From CAZMVY01 sp964569765 (GTDB taxonomy: Bacteria; Planctomycetota; Phycisphaerae; UBA1845; PWPN01), in contig CAZMVY010000137.1 in NCBI GenBank assembly GCA_964569765.1, positions 1 to 13,117 of the forward strand: a stretch of DNA of 13,117 nt, in the 5' to 3' direction. The notes under the pieces are model-generated. The model saw only the letters and a list, made by a program, of their open reading frames with translations, did not search any database and had not been told where the DNA came from. This document shows, piece after piece, positions 1 through 7,004 of this stretch. A program made the translations under genes and the position numbers. How positions within the stretch are numbered: position 1 is the stretch's first letter; every line of letters starts with the position of its first letter.

Positions 1-19
1 CGGCAGAAACCCTGCTCGG

Positions 20-2767
20 CTACGTTTGCGAACGCGAAGCGGGTACGGCAGCGGGCTCCGGCGTGCGTCGCAGGAGGCGTTTCTGGGCCGCCACAAGGAC
101 GGACCCTGCCAGCGCAATCGCCGCCGCCTCCAGCCAGGTGGCCGCGCCGACCGGCGCGCTGTGGAACAACCGGTTCATCGCCGGCAGATACGTGAACGCC
201 AGTTGCAGAAGCGCCATCGCGACCACGCCGACGGGGATCCAGCGGTTGGAAAACAGGCCGACTTCGAAGACCGAGCGGACGAGAGATCGACAGTTGAAGA
301 GGTAAAACATTTCAACCAGCACAAAGACATTCACCGCAACCGTCCGGGCGGCCGCCTCATCAGCCCCGCGATGGAGCTCCCACTTGAACACGCCGAAGCC
401 GCCGGCCAGCATCACACCGGCGATCAGGAACATGCGAGCGGCCACATCCCAGGTGATGATCGGCTGGTCCGGGTCACGCGGCGGGCGGGCCATGATGCCC
501 GGCTCCTTCGGCTCAAACGCCAGCATCAATCCCAGGAGCACGGCCGTCGTCATATTGATCCAGAGGATCTGAACGGGCAGGATGGGTAGCGCCGTACCCG
601 CAAACACTGCGGCGAGAATGATCAAACCTTCGCCCAGGTTCGTGGGCAGCGACCAGGCGATGAACTTCGTAAGGTTGTCAAATACGCCGCGGCCCTCCTC
701 GACAGCGGCTTCGATGGAGGCGAAGTTGTCGTCGGTGAGCACCATGTCGGCCGCCTCCTTGGCCACATCCGTCCCGCTGATGCCCATCGCGACGCCGATG
801 TTGGCCTGCTTGAGGGCCGGCGCGTCGTTTACGCCATCGCCGGTCATCGCAACGACCTGACCGCGCGCCTGCAGCGCCTCGACGAGTCGCAGCTTCTGTT
901 CGGGGCTGACACGCGCAAACACGCTTGTCCCGTCCGCCACGTCGATCAGATCCTCGTCGGAGCAGGCGGCCAGTTCCGGACCGGTAATCACCCGTGGCAA
1001 GCCCTCGCCGGCTCCCCGCCCGCATCCGATGCCGATCTGCTTCGCAATCGCCGCAGCCGTCAAGGCGTGGTCGCCGGTGATCATCTTCACCCGGATGCCC
1101 GCGGTCCGACACGTGGCCACCGCCGCTATCGCTTCCGCCCTCGGCGGATCGAGCATGCCCTGCAGACCCAGGAACGTCATCCCCTCGCGCAGATCGCGGT
1201 GCGAGATATGCTTTGTTTCGGGCGGACGCTCCACCCGCGCAAACGCAAGAACCCGAAGTCCCTGGCCCGCCAGTTGCGCGGCGGTCGCCATAACCCCCTC
1301 GCGATCAAGGGGAACCCGCTCGCCGGCCGCATTCAGCGCGTCGCCGCAGCGATGAAGCACCGCCTCCAAGGCACCTTTCAGATATACGACGCGCGGCTGC
1401 GCCGGGCCTGCGTCATGAAGGGTGGCCATGTACTGGTGTTCCGACTCAAACGGTACCACGTCCAGCCGGGGAAACCGCCGGGACATCGCCGCGCGAGACA
1501 GTCCCCCTTTTTGCGCCGCTACAAGACGCGCCGCCTCCGTCGGGTCGCCCTGCACGCTCCAGCGCCCCTCCTTTTCCAAGAGGACCGCATCGTTGCACAA
1601 GAGGCCCGCCGTCAGGCACTCGCGAAGCGCGGCGTTGGAGGAAAGGTCCGCGGGGGCGTCCCCGGAACCAATCTCCCCGTCCGGCGCGTAGCCGGCACCG
1701 GTTACCGGCACAGTAACGCCCCCCGCCGCAATCTCCCGCACGGTCATCTGGTTCTCGGTAAGCGTGCCCGTCTTGTCGGAGCAAATGACGGTCGTGCTTC
1801 CAAGGGTTTCGACAGCGGGCAGTTTGCGAATCACGGCGCGTTGCTTGGCCATGCGGGAGACACCGATGGCCAACGTAATCGTCACCACCGCGGGCAGCCC
1901 CTCGGGAATCGCGCCGACGGCCAGTGCGACGGCGGCTTTGAACATCCACAAGGGTCTCTCGCCGCGAAGGATGCCGACGGCGAATGTCAGCGCAGCCAGT
2001 GCCAGAATACCGTACATCAGGAGGTGGCTGAAGCGGGCAATCTTCTGCGTGAGAGGCGTGGCGAGGCTGGGAGCGGCGTGAATCAGTTCGGAAATCCGCC
2101 CAACCTCCGTCGCATCGCCGATCGCGACGACGGCGCCCAGACCCTGCCCATAGGCCACCAGGCAGGATGAATAGGCCATATTGAGGCGATCGACCAGAGG
2201 GGCATCACGCTCCATCTCTTCGGCGGTCTTGTGCACGGGCACGGATTCGCCCGTGAGGATCGATTCATCGATCTGAAGGTCACGACATTGAAGGAGACGG
2301 ATGTCGGCCGGCACCTTGTCGCCGGACTGCAGCAGGACAATGTCGCCGGGGACGAGTTCCGTGGAGGGGACGCGGAGCCGGTGACCACCGCGGATCACGG
2401 TCGTCTCGGTAATCATCGACTTGGCGAGGGCCTCGATGGCCCTGGCGGCCTTCGACTCCTGAATGAAGCCCACGATCGCGTTGACCACCACCACGCCCGC
2501 GATTACGCCGGCGTCGACGAATTCCTGCAGGGCCGCGGTGATGATCGCGGCCGCCAGCAGGATGTGCACGAGCGGCTGATGAAACTGCAGGAGAAAACGC
2601 AGCAGGGGGCCGGTCCCTTTGCGGGCTGTAACCGCGTTGGGTCCGAAGTGCTCCTGGCGGTGTTTGACCGTGAACAGATCAAGGCCTCTGTCGGGGTTTG
2701 TCTCGAGGAGATCAATGACCTCGCTCGCGGGCAGATGGTGCCAGTGTCTGCCGATCAGCCACTCCAT
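20..2767 (-). CDS. P2-type cation-transporting ATPase (CtpF/SERCA-like, probable Ca2+ pump)
   Basis: This is an ATP-driven cation exporter of the inner membrane, 915 aa from the chosen start. In order it shows an N-terminal cation-ATPase domain, the actuator-domain TGES motif (about 172-175), the membrane-4 motif AIPEGLP (E289), the phosphorylation motif SDKTGTLTE (D331), the nucleotide-domain KGA (K464), and the hinge motif TGDGVND (642-648), followed by about six C-terminal membrane segments. PEGLP is the mark of type II pumps. By hand alignment with SERCA, the Ca2+ ligands E309, N768, E771, N796 and T799 are kept (E289, N710, E713, N738, T741), but D800 is replaced by A742 in the run WINMTTAVLLGLMLAFEP. 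From memory that run matches mycobacterial CtpF, so Ca2+ is likely but other cations are possible. An in-frame ATG lies 60 bases upstream at 2827. I chose 2767 because GGAGG lies 10 nt before it (2778-2782) and the protein there begins MEWLIGRHWHHLP. The gene is divergent from the stress protein. Confidence 0.93.
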   Translation of the reverse strand: MEWLIGRHWHHLPASEVIDLLETNPDRGLDLFTVKHRQEHFGPNAVTARKGTGPLLRFLLQFHQPLVHILLAAAIITAALQEFVDAGVIAGVVVVNAIVGFIQESKAARAIEALAKSMITETTVIRGGHRLRVPSTELVPGDIVLLQSGDKVPADIRLLQCRDLQIDESILTGESVPVHKTAEEMERDAPLVDRLNMAYSSCLVAYGQGLGAVVAIGDATEVGRISELIHAAPSLATPLTQKIARFSHLLMYGILALAALTFAVGILRGERPLWMFKAAVALAVGAIPEGLPAVVTITLAIGVSRMAKQRAVIRKLPAVETLGSTTVICSDKTGTLTENQMTVREIAAGGVTVPVTGAGYAPDGEIGSGDAPADLSSNAALRECLTAGLLCNDAVLLEKEGRWSVQGDPTEAARLVAAQKGGLSRAAMSRRFPRLDVVPFESEHQYMATLHDAGPAQPRVVYLKGALEAVLHRCGDALNAAGERVPLDREGVMATAAQLAGQGLRVLAFARVERPPETKHISHRDLREGMTFLGLQGMLDPPRAEAIAAVATCRTAGIRVKMITGDHALTAAAIAKQIGIGCGRGAGEGLPRVITGPELAACSDEDLIDVADGTSVFARVSPEQKLRLVEALQARGQVVAMTGDGVNDAPALKQANIGVAMGISGTDVAKEAADMVLTDDNFASIEAAVEEGRGVFDNLTKFIAWSLPTNLGEGLIILAAVFAGTALPILPVQILWINMTTAVLLGLMLAFEPKEPGIMARPPRDPDQPIITWDVAARMFLIAGVMLAGGFGVFKWELHRGADEAAARTVAVNVFVLVEMFYLFNCRSLVRSVFEVGLFSNRWIPVGVVAMALLQLAFTYLPAMNRLFHSAPVGAATWLEAAAIALAGSVLVAAQKRLLRRTPEPAAVPASRSQT

Positions 2768-2789
2768 AGCTCGGCTGCCTCCGTGGCGG

Positions 2790-2817
2790 ATTCTAGTCGC
2801 ATCCCCGTGTGCGGCAA
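2790..2817 (-). promoter_or_regulatory. Candidate sigma-70-type promoter for the P-type ATPase
   Basis: On the minus strand TTGCCG (2817-2812) and TAGAAT (2795-2790) are separated by 16 bp. The -10 matches consensus at five of six positions and the -35 at four. The predicted transcript would start near 2783, just before the GGAGG at 2782-2778, which leaves a leader of only about 16 nt. It was found by eye and is unproven. Confidence 0.3.
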
Positions 2818-2982
2818 GTCTTGACATACGGCACCGGACAATCCATCGGCGACGTCATGGTAACTCAAACGGCAGTCAGGACTGCGCTGACAAGGCCGCG
2901 CCGCGCGGTCGAAATGCTGCGCCGAACAAATCGATGGCGAACCTCCGGGCACACCCCCGTGTCGAGTCCAATGCGTCCCTTG

Positions 2983-3011
2983 TTGACACCGATCAACGCC
3001 ATGCAAATACT
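2983..3011 (+). promoter_or_regulatory. Candidate sigma-70 promoter for the universal stress protein gene
   Basis: A perfect TTGACA (2983-2988) is followed after 17 bp by AATACT (3006-3011, four of six to consensus). The predicted start near 3018 gives a leader of about 56 nt. The -35 lies inside a small inverted repeat, GTTGA-6 nt-TCAAC (2982-2997). This could be an operator but is short enough to be chance. Confidence 0.5.
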
Positions 3012-3073
3012 GTGGTCATCGGTGGTCCCGCAGGAAGTGATACGGCCGCGGCTTGAGGAACGAGGCGTTTGCC

Positions 3074-3973
3074 ATGAAGAAGCTGCACAGACTCGGCGTG
3101 TACCTGAACGACGAACCGGGCGATAAGGAGGCACTGGCGTTCGCCGGTCTGCTCGCGACGCTGGCAAGGCCCGAGTCGATCCATTGCATACACGTGCGCG
3201 GCATCGAGAATCCGGTCGAAACCGAGGCACCGGAGCCGGAAACCGTGCGTCGGATGGTCCTGGGGGTGCTCTCCGACGATCTGGCCAGGAACATACAGGT
3301 GCAGGTTTCAGAGGCGACCGGCCTTGCCGAGATGCTCCGTACCGCGCGGGACCGGGACCTCGACATGATCGTGGTGGGGCGTCGCCTGCCGCACGATCAG
3401 TTGGCGGTGGGGTCGGCATTCTACCGGCTGGCCCGGAAGACTCCTTGCGACGTCTTCGTGGCTCCCGCGGGGGCGCGCATCCAACTGCGGCACCTGTTGG
3501 TTCTGGTCGACGGGTCCGAGCACTCCCGAATGGCACTGGAGACGGCACTCTATCTCGCACGGCTGAGCGGAGACGGGGCGCAGGTGCTGGTCCAGTCGGT
3601 GTACGGAATCCCGTACGGGCATCGTTACACGGGCATGAGCGTGGAAGAAGCGGTACGCCATCGTGAAGCGTTGCAGCGGAAAAGAATCGATGAGTTTCTC
3701 GCGGATGTGGACACCCGTGGCGTGAACCTCGATGTCGTTATTACCTGTTCCCTGAACACGGCTGCGGCAGCTCACGATCTGGCATCGGCAAAGGGCATGG
3801 ACGCCATCGTGATCGGCAGCCGCGGGGCGACGCTGCCGGCCATCGCCCTGCTCGGAGCCACGGCGGAACGCGTGTTGCTGGAGTCCCCCGTGCCCGTGCT
3901 CGTTGTCAAGCGCAAGGGCGAGACCTTCCGGTTCCTCGACGCCGTCCTGGAAACCTTCCGTGCCCCGGGGTAA
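3074..3973 (+). CDS. Tandem-domain universal stress protein (UspA family)
   Basis: This is a cytoplasmic stress protein of 299 aa made of two Usp folds (about 1-131 and 138-279). The second domain has the ATP-binding signature G-2x-G-9x-G with G248, G251 and G261; the usual following S/T is A262. It also has the early acidic turn VDGSEHS (D146). The first domain keeps the fold pattern (IVVGRRLPHDQLAVGSAF) but its glycine signature is degenerate, so only the second half probably binds nucleotide. The partner or target is unknown. I chose the ATG at 3074 because GAGG (3062-3065) lies 8 nt upstream. A TTG in frame at 3053 would add seven residues with no better SD. It is divergent from the cation ATPase with about 300 bp between them, and convergent with the ATP-grasp gene. 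The family assignment is firm; its physiological role is inferred. Confidence 0.92.
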   Translation: MKKLHRLGVYLNDEPGDKEALAFAGLLATLARPESIHCIHVRGIENPVETEAPEPETVRRMVLGVLSDDLARNIQVQVSEATGLAEMLRTARDRDLDMIVVGRRLPHDQLAVGSAFYRLARKTPCDVFVAPAGARIQLRHLLVLVDGSEHSRMALETALYLARLSGDGAQVLVQSVYGIPYGHRYTGMSVEEAVRHREALQRKRIDEFLADVDTRGVNLDVVITCSLNTAAAAHDLASAKGMDAIVIGSRGATLPAIALLGATAERVLLESPVPVLVVKRKGETFRFLDAVLETFRAPG

Positions 3974-4056
3974 GAACGGTCAACTGCCTCATCGCTGCAG
4001 CGGACCCGGCTGACCCCTCGCCGCAATCGCAATCAGCCCGCCGCACGCGAAAGTGT

Positions 4057-4104
4057 CCTGCCGGAAACGGCACCGCGGATACCCGCCGCGGGGTTTACGG
4101 CAGG
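4057..4104. repeat. Nested inverted repeat at the convergent 3' ends (possible transcription stop)
   Basis: Outer arms CCTGCCG (4057-4063) and CGGCAGG (4098-4104) enclose inner CCGCGG copies, so the DNA can fold into a nested hairpin. It covers the stop codon of the ATP-grasp gene and lies about 85 bp after the stress-protein stop. It has no T-run on either strand, so a classic intrinsic terminator is not supported. It may slow polymerase or protect 3' ends. The rest of 3974-4094 shows nothing else clear. Confidence 0.35.
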
Positions 4105-5153
4105 AAACGGGGCCGGCATTTCGGCGGATGCGAGTCGGCCAGAACGAAAACGGACTCGTCGAACCGGATCATGCACTCGCCGTCGCGGTAACCGTCCGGG
4201 CGGATTCGTGGTTCGTCGCCGACGGCCGTGGCCAGCAACCACCGCGGGAAGTCCGCCCCGGCGTGAATGGCCAGCGGTGCCCCCCCGCCGAAACGCGGGT
4301 TGATCTCGATCACGCGGATCCGGCCCTCCGGCGTAACGATGAGCTGGATCGTGATAACGCCCACACAGCCGCCCAAGGCGCGGGCCACCTGGCAGCCGAC
4401 GTCCATCAGCCGCGGGTCCTTCACCACCACCGACTTGACCACTTCGCCCCCACGAACTTCGAGGCGGCGCCGCGGAACCGCGCACCGCGGTACGCCGTCA
4501 AACCCGGTGTAGACGTCGAGCGTGTGCTCGATGCCCGGCACAAACTCCTGCACGATCGGCCCGGGTACGTGACGACCGAACGTTCGAAGCTCATCCAGAG
4601 AATGGATCTTATAGCTGCCTCGGCTGGCGCTGCCCCGTCGCGGCTTCATGAAGTACGGGAATCGATGCCGCCGCCGCGAGAGGACCTCGCGCCATGTCCA
4701 GGTCTCCGGGGTATCGATGCCTGCACGGCGAAGAAACCGGAACGTCCGGATCTTGTCACGACAGGTGCGCACCACCTCCGGCGATGAAATGACCGCCAGC
4801 GCCCCGGCCCGGGCGAACCGATCCCGCGCCTCCGCCATCTTGGACAACTCCGGGTCCAGCAGCGGGACGACCATGTCGATCTTCTCCCGCCGCACGAGCC
4901 GGAGAAGTTCCGGGATATAGCGGGCGTTTTCAACCGGCGGGACCAGGACGGCCTCATCCGCCAGGTGCATCGCCGGGGCAAGCCAGCTCGCGTCGGCAGC
5001 GAACACCTTCAGCGGCAAACCGATCCGGTCCGCCGCCCGGCGGAAGGCGCTCATCAGCTCGACGCGCCGCCCCGCGCAGCTCAACAGGAGGCGAAACGGG
5101 CGCTTACGGGTTCCGTGATCTCTCAACACACGCAGATGCCTTCCACGGGACAT
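4095..5153 (-). CDS. ATP-grasp domain protein, carbamoyl-phosphate-synthase large-subunit-like
   Basis: This is a probable ATP-dependent carboxylate-amine or carboxylate-thiol type ligase of 352 aa, substrate unknown. The N-terminal Rossmann-like part starts LLLSCAGRRVEL (about 22-33). The central ATP-grasp part has FPYFMKPRRGSASRG (ATP lysine K170), VQEFVPGIEHTLDVY (E204), and the metal and phosphate site IQLIV...VIEINPRFGGG (Q270, E283, N285, R287). The INPRFGGG form is typical of CarB-like and PylC-like ATP-grasp enzymes (COG0458 type). It is far too short to be CarB (about 1,070 aa), so it is a single-module relative. The ATG at 5153 has a weak ribosome site. A GTG at 5129 preceded by GGAAGG at 9 nt is an equally good start, giving 344 aa. 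No partner enzyme lies next to it: downstream is the convergent stress protein and upstream the divergent deoR. It could act in peptide, cofactor or surface-sugar modification, but nothing here decides. Confidence 0.85.
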   Translation of the reverse strand: MSRGRHLRVLRDHGTRKRPFRLLLSCAGRRVELMSAFRRAADRIGLPLKVFAADASWLAPAMHLADEAVLVPPVENARYIPELLRLVRREKIDMVVPLLDPELSKMAEARDRFARAGALAVISSPEVVRTCRDKIRTFRFLRRAGIDTPETWTWREVLSRRRHRFPYFMKPRRGSASRGSYKIHSLDELRTFGRHVPGPIVQEFVPGIEHTLDVYTGFDGVPRCAVPRRRLEVRGGEVVKSVVVKDPRLMDVGCQVARALGGCVGVITIQLIVTPEGRIRVIEINPRFGGGAPLAIHAGADFPRWLLATAVGDEPRIRPDGYRDGECMIRFDESVFVLADSHPPKCRPRFLP

Positions 5154-5191
5154 CGTGACACTCGGATCGTCCAACTCGACCGTCCTGCTGC

Positions 5192-5220
5192 ATTCTACTC
5201 CAGGTTGCGGCATTTGGCGA
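5192..5220 (-). promoter_or_regulatory. Candidate promoter for the ATP-grasp gene
   Basis: On the minus strand TCGCCA (5220-5215) and TAGAAT (5197-5192) are separated by 17 bp. The -10 hexamer is the same as the one proposed for the ATPase. The predicted start near 5185 would leave a leader of about 32 nt. The -35 is weak. Confidence 0.3.
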
Positions 5221-5462
5221 ATCCGCGGCGGGTCCGATAGCGCGACCGGCGGCGGCTTTGAGGACAACGACTCCGAGGATGGCAACTGCTCCGGGCTTCT
5301 CCGCACGCGGCACCGGGCACGACCGCGCTGCGTGGGCGGCACGTCCGGCCGCCCCTGCCGGATTATCGGCCCGGGCGAAGCGCGGCGAACGCGCCGCAGA
5401 TGGCCTGCCCGTTGCGGCGGCCGTACCCGCCCGGAAACCTTTCTCTCCCATCCGGCGCGTTC
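5221..5462. other. Intergenic stretch without a recognisable gene
   Basis: About 240 very G+C-rich bases lie between the ATP-grasp promoter and the deoR promoter. Reading frames are open on both strands (for example 5155-5466 plus), but their translations are arginine/proline-rich with no recognisable motif and no ribosome site. I see no RNA fold or repeat that I can name. Confidence 0.5.
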
Positions 5463-5490
5463 TTGACGGCACACAGGGATCGTTTATACT
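5463..5490 (+). promoter_or_regulatory. Strong sigma-70-like promoter of the deoR operon
   Basis: TTGACG (5463-5468) and TATACT (5485-5490) are separated by 16 bp, each matching consensus at five of six positions. This is the best promoter in the window. The predicted start is near 5497, giving a leader of about 27 nt before the GTG start of deoR. It overlaps the GAACA repeats that follow. Confidence 0.65.
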
Positions 5491-5519
5491 GAACATAACT
5501 GAACACAATGGAACAAACG
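5490..5519 (+). promoter_or_regulatory. Three 10-bp phased GAACA direct repeats, probable repressor operator
   Basis: The 30 bases split into three 10-bp units: TGAACATAAC, TGAACACAAT and GGAACAAACG. GAACA recurs at 5491, 5501 and 5511, exactly one helical turn apart. The array begins at the last base of the -10 and covers the predicted start site, so a bound protein would block initiation. DeoR-family repressors are known in several cases to bind direct repeats at their own promoters. Autoregulation by the adjacent gene is the natural inference. Confidence 0.55.
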
Positions 5520-5523
5520 CCCC

Positions 5524-6303
5524 GTGAGCCCGCGGATACGCCACAGCCGGATCGCTGAACTTCTCGCCGCACGCGGCGAGTGCACCGTGGAATTCCTGGC
5601 GCGGCGGCTCGGCGTCAGCGGTATGACGGTTCGGCGCGACCTGCAGGCGATGGCGGAGGCCGGAAAGGTCATCCGCATACACGGGGGGGCCGCGCCCGCG
5701 GAGCGCATTTCCTTCGAGTTCGCGTTTCTCGCCCGGATCCGCGAAAACCGTACCGCCAAGGAGGCGATTGCCGGTGCCGCGGCCCGCCTGGTCGCAGACG
5801 GCGAGTCCGTGATGCTCGATTCGGGCACGACTACGCTGGCGCTGGCCCGGCGCCTTCAGGACAAACGGGGGCTGACTGTCATCACGACGTCGCTGCCGAT
5901 CGCCTCCGCGCTTCAGTTCTGCGAGCAGGTGCGGGTTCTGCTGCTGGGCGGGCTCTTGCAGCGGGGCGCGCCGGACCTTGCCGGGGCGCTGACGGAGTTG
6001 AACCTCGAGAGCCTCCACGCCGACGTTGCCTTCATCGGAGCCGACGGGATCGACGCCCGGGGCAACATCTACAACGATTCGCCGATCATCGCCCGGATGC
6101 TGAGCCGCATGGCGGCCTCGGCGGACCGTGTGTTCGCCGTCGCGGACAGTTCAAAGATCGGCCGGGCCGCCCTGATGCGGTTCGGCAACGTGGCGAAGTG
6201 GGATGGACTGATCACGGATCGGGGGCTGAACCGAACGCTGGCCTCCGCACTGCGACGCGCGGGAGTCCGCATCCTCACCGCGGGAAAGGACGGAAAAGAA
6301 TGA
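5524..6303 (+). CDS. DeoR-family transcriptional repressor
   Basis: This is a cytoplasmic sugar-responsive repressor of 259 aa, full length for the family (about 250-260). The N-terminal winged helix-turn-helix (about 6-57) ends in the DeoR signature TVRRDLQAMAEAGKVIRIHGGA (35-56, key residues R37, R38, D39, H53, G54, G55). The C-terminal DeoRC sensor domain has LDSGTTT (98-104), IGADGIDARGNIYND and VADSSKIGR, the usual phosphosugar-binding motifs of this fold. Such proteins normally release DNA on binding a phosphorylated sugar intermediate. The start is the GTG at 5524, the first in-frame start after the promoter; its ribosome site is weak (GGAA about 11 nt upstream). Its stop TGA overlaps the aminotransferase ATG, so the two are translationally coupled. 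It probably controls this operon through the GAACA repeats just upstream. The effector cannot be read from sequence. Confidence 0.92.
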   Translation: MSPRIRHSRIAELLAARGECTVEFLARRLGVSGMTVRRDLQAMAEAGKVIRIHGGAAPAERISFEFAFLARIRENRTAKEAIAGAAARLVADGESVMLDSGTTTLALARRLQDKRGLTVITTSLPIASALQFCEQVRVLLLGGLLQRGAPDLAGALTELNLESLHADVAFIGADGIDARGNIYNDSPIIARMLSRMAASADRVFAVADSSKIGRAALMRFGNVAKWDGLITDRGLNRTLASALRRAGVRILTAGKDGKE

Positions 6304-6783
6304 CCGCCGCAATGACGAAAACGAACTGGGCGCACGTGGACCTGAACGAATACCCCTGCATCCGGGTCCCGCCGCCGGGTCCGAGGTCGAAAGCCCTGCA
6401 CGAGCGGTGCACGAAGTACTTCAAGGGCCTCTCCAGCCAGGTGAAGCTGTTCCCCGTCGCCTTCGAATCCGGGCGCGGCTGTACACTGACCGACGTGGAC
6501 GGCAACAGATACATCGACTTCTCCTCGGGCATCTACGTCACGACGCTCGGTCACTGTCACCCGAAGATCACCGGCGCGGTACAGAAGTACGCCGCCACGC
6601 TGATGAACTGCCACGATTTCACGACGGAGATCAAGACCCGGCTGATGGAGAAGATGGCCGAGGTCATGCCCGGCGATCTGTCGGGCTTTCAGCTCTACGA
6701 CTCGGGGACCGCGGCGGTCGAAGCCGGCATGCGCGTCCTGCGGGCCGCGACGGGGCGCAACGAGATGATCTCGTGCTTCTACG
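6300..6783 (+). CDS. Class III (PLP) aminotransferase, N-terminal part, cut by an assembly gap
   Basis: These are the first 161 codons of a fold-type I, class III pyridoxal-phosphate aminotransferase (4-aminobutyrate/ornithine aminotransferase-like). The start ATG overlaps the deoR stop as ATGA, with a purine-rich GGAAAAG just upstream. A second ATG at 6312 is also possible. Recognisable blocks are VDGNRYIDFSSGIYVTTLGHCHP (substrate-side loop), the helix with MNCHDFTTEIKTRLMEKM, and the cofactor phosphate-binding turn YDSGTAAVEAGMRVLRAATG. The sequence stops at NEMISCFY, where the family normally continues DFHGKT; ten Ns follow. The rest of the enzyme resumes at about 7005-7014 in the same reading frame. 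Amino donor and acceptor are unknown. Its place between a DeoR regulator and a sugar-type dehydrogenase suggests transamination in sugar, amino-sugar or polyol catabolism. Confidence 0.88.
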
Positions 6784-6793
6784 NNNNNNNNNN
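6784..6793. other. Assembly gap (10 N)
   Basis: Ten undetermined bases interrupt the aminotransferase gene. A run of exactly ten is usually a nominal scaffolding gap, so the true distance is unknown. Confidence 0.98.
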
Positions 6794-6803
6794 GGGAGGC
6801 CAC

Positions 6804-7004
6804 ATGAAGTTTTTTATCGACACGGCGAACATCGACGAGATCCGTCAGGGGATCGCCCTCGGAATGGTCGACGGCGTGACGACGAATCCATCCCTGATTG
6901 CCAGGGAGAAGAAACCGTTCGCTCAGGTGGTGAAGGCCATCCTCAAAGCGGTGGACGGTCCGGTCAGTCTCGAAGTCCTCGGCACGACCGCCGCGGACAT
7001 GGTC
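6804..7004 (+). pseudogene. 5' fragment of a small transaldolase (FSA/TalC type), probably misjoined
   Basis: A ribosome site GGGAGG (6794-6799) and ATG at 6804 open the first 67 residues of a single-domain transaldolase of the fructose-6-phosphate aldolase/TalC group. The signs are MKFFIDTANIDEIR at the start, DGVTTNPSLIA at about 23-33 and DGPVSLEVLG at about 51-60. The family is about 215 aa, and the Schiff-base lysine near residue 85 is absent because the sequence switches to aminotransferase after ADMV. The fragment cannot be active. The start is intact and the ribosome site well placed, so it was copied from a real gene. Its position, between an N gap and the aminotransferase remainder with only a handful of aminotransferase codons missing, points to a chimeric contig end rather than a true fusion. 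The exact breakpoint lies between about 6995 and 7016. Confidence 0.75.

Noticed and set aside
2821..2849. TTGACA at 2821 as the stress-protein promoter
   Set aside because: The hexamer 17 bp downstream is CATCGG, with no resemblance to a -10, and it lies about 250 bp from the gene. The TTGACA at 2983 has a usable -10 and a sensible leader.
5155..5466. A 103-codon plus-strand frame in the ATP-grasp/deoR gap
   Set aside because: There is no ribosome site or recognisable motif, its composition is arginine-rich and shadow-like, and it overlaps promoter elements for both flanking genes.
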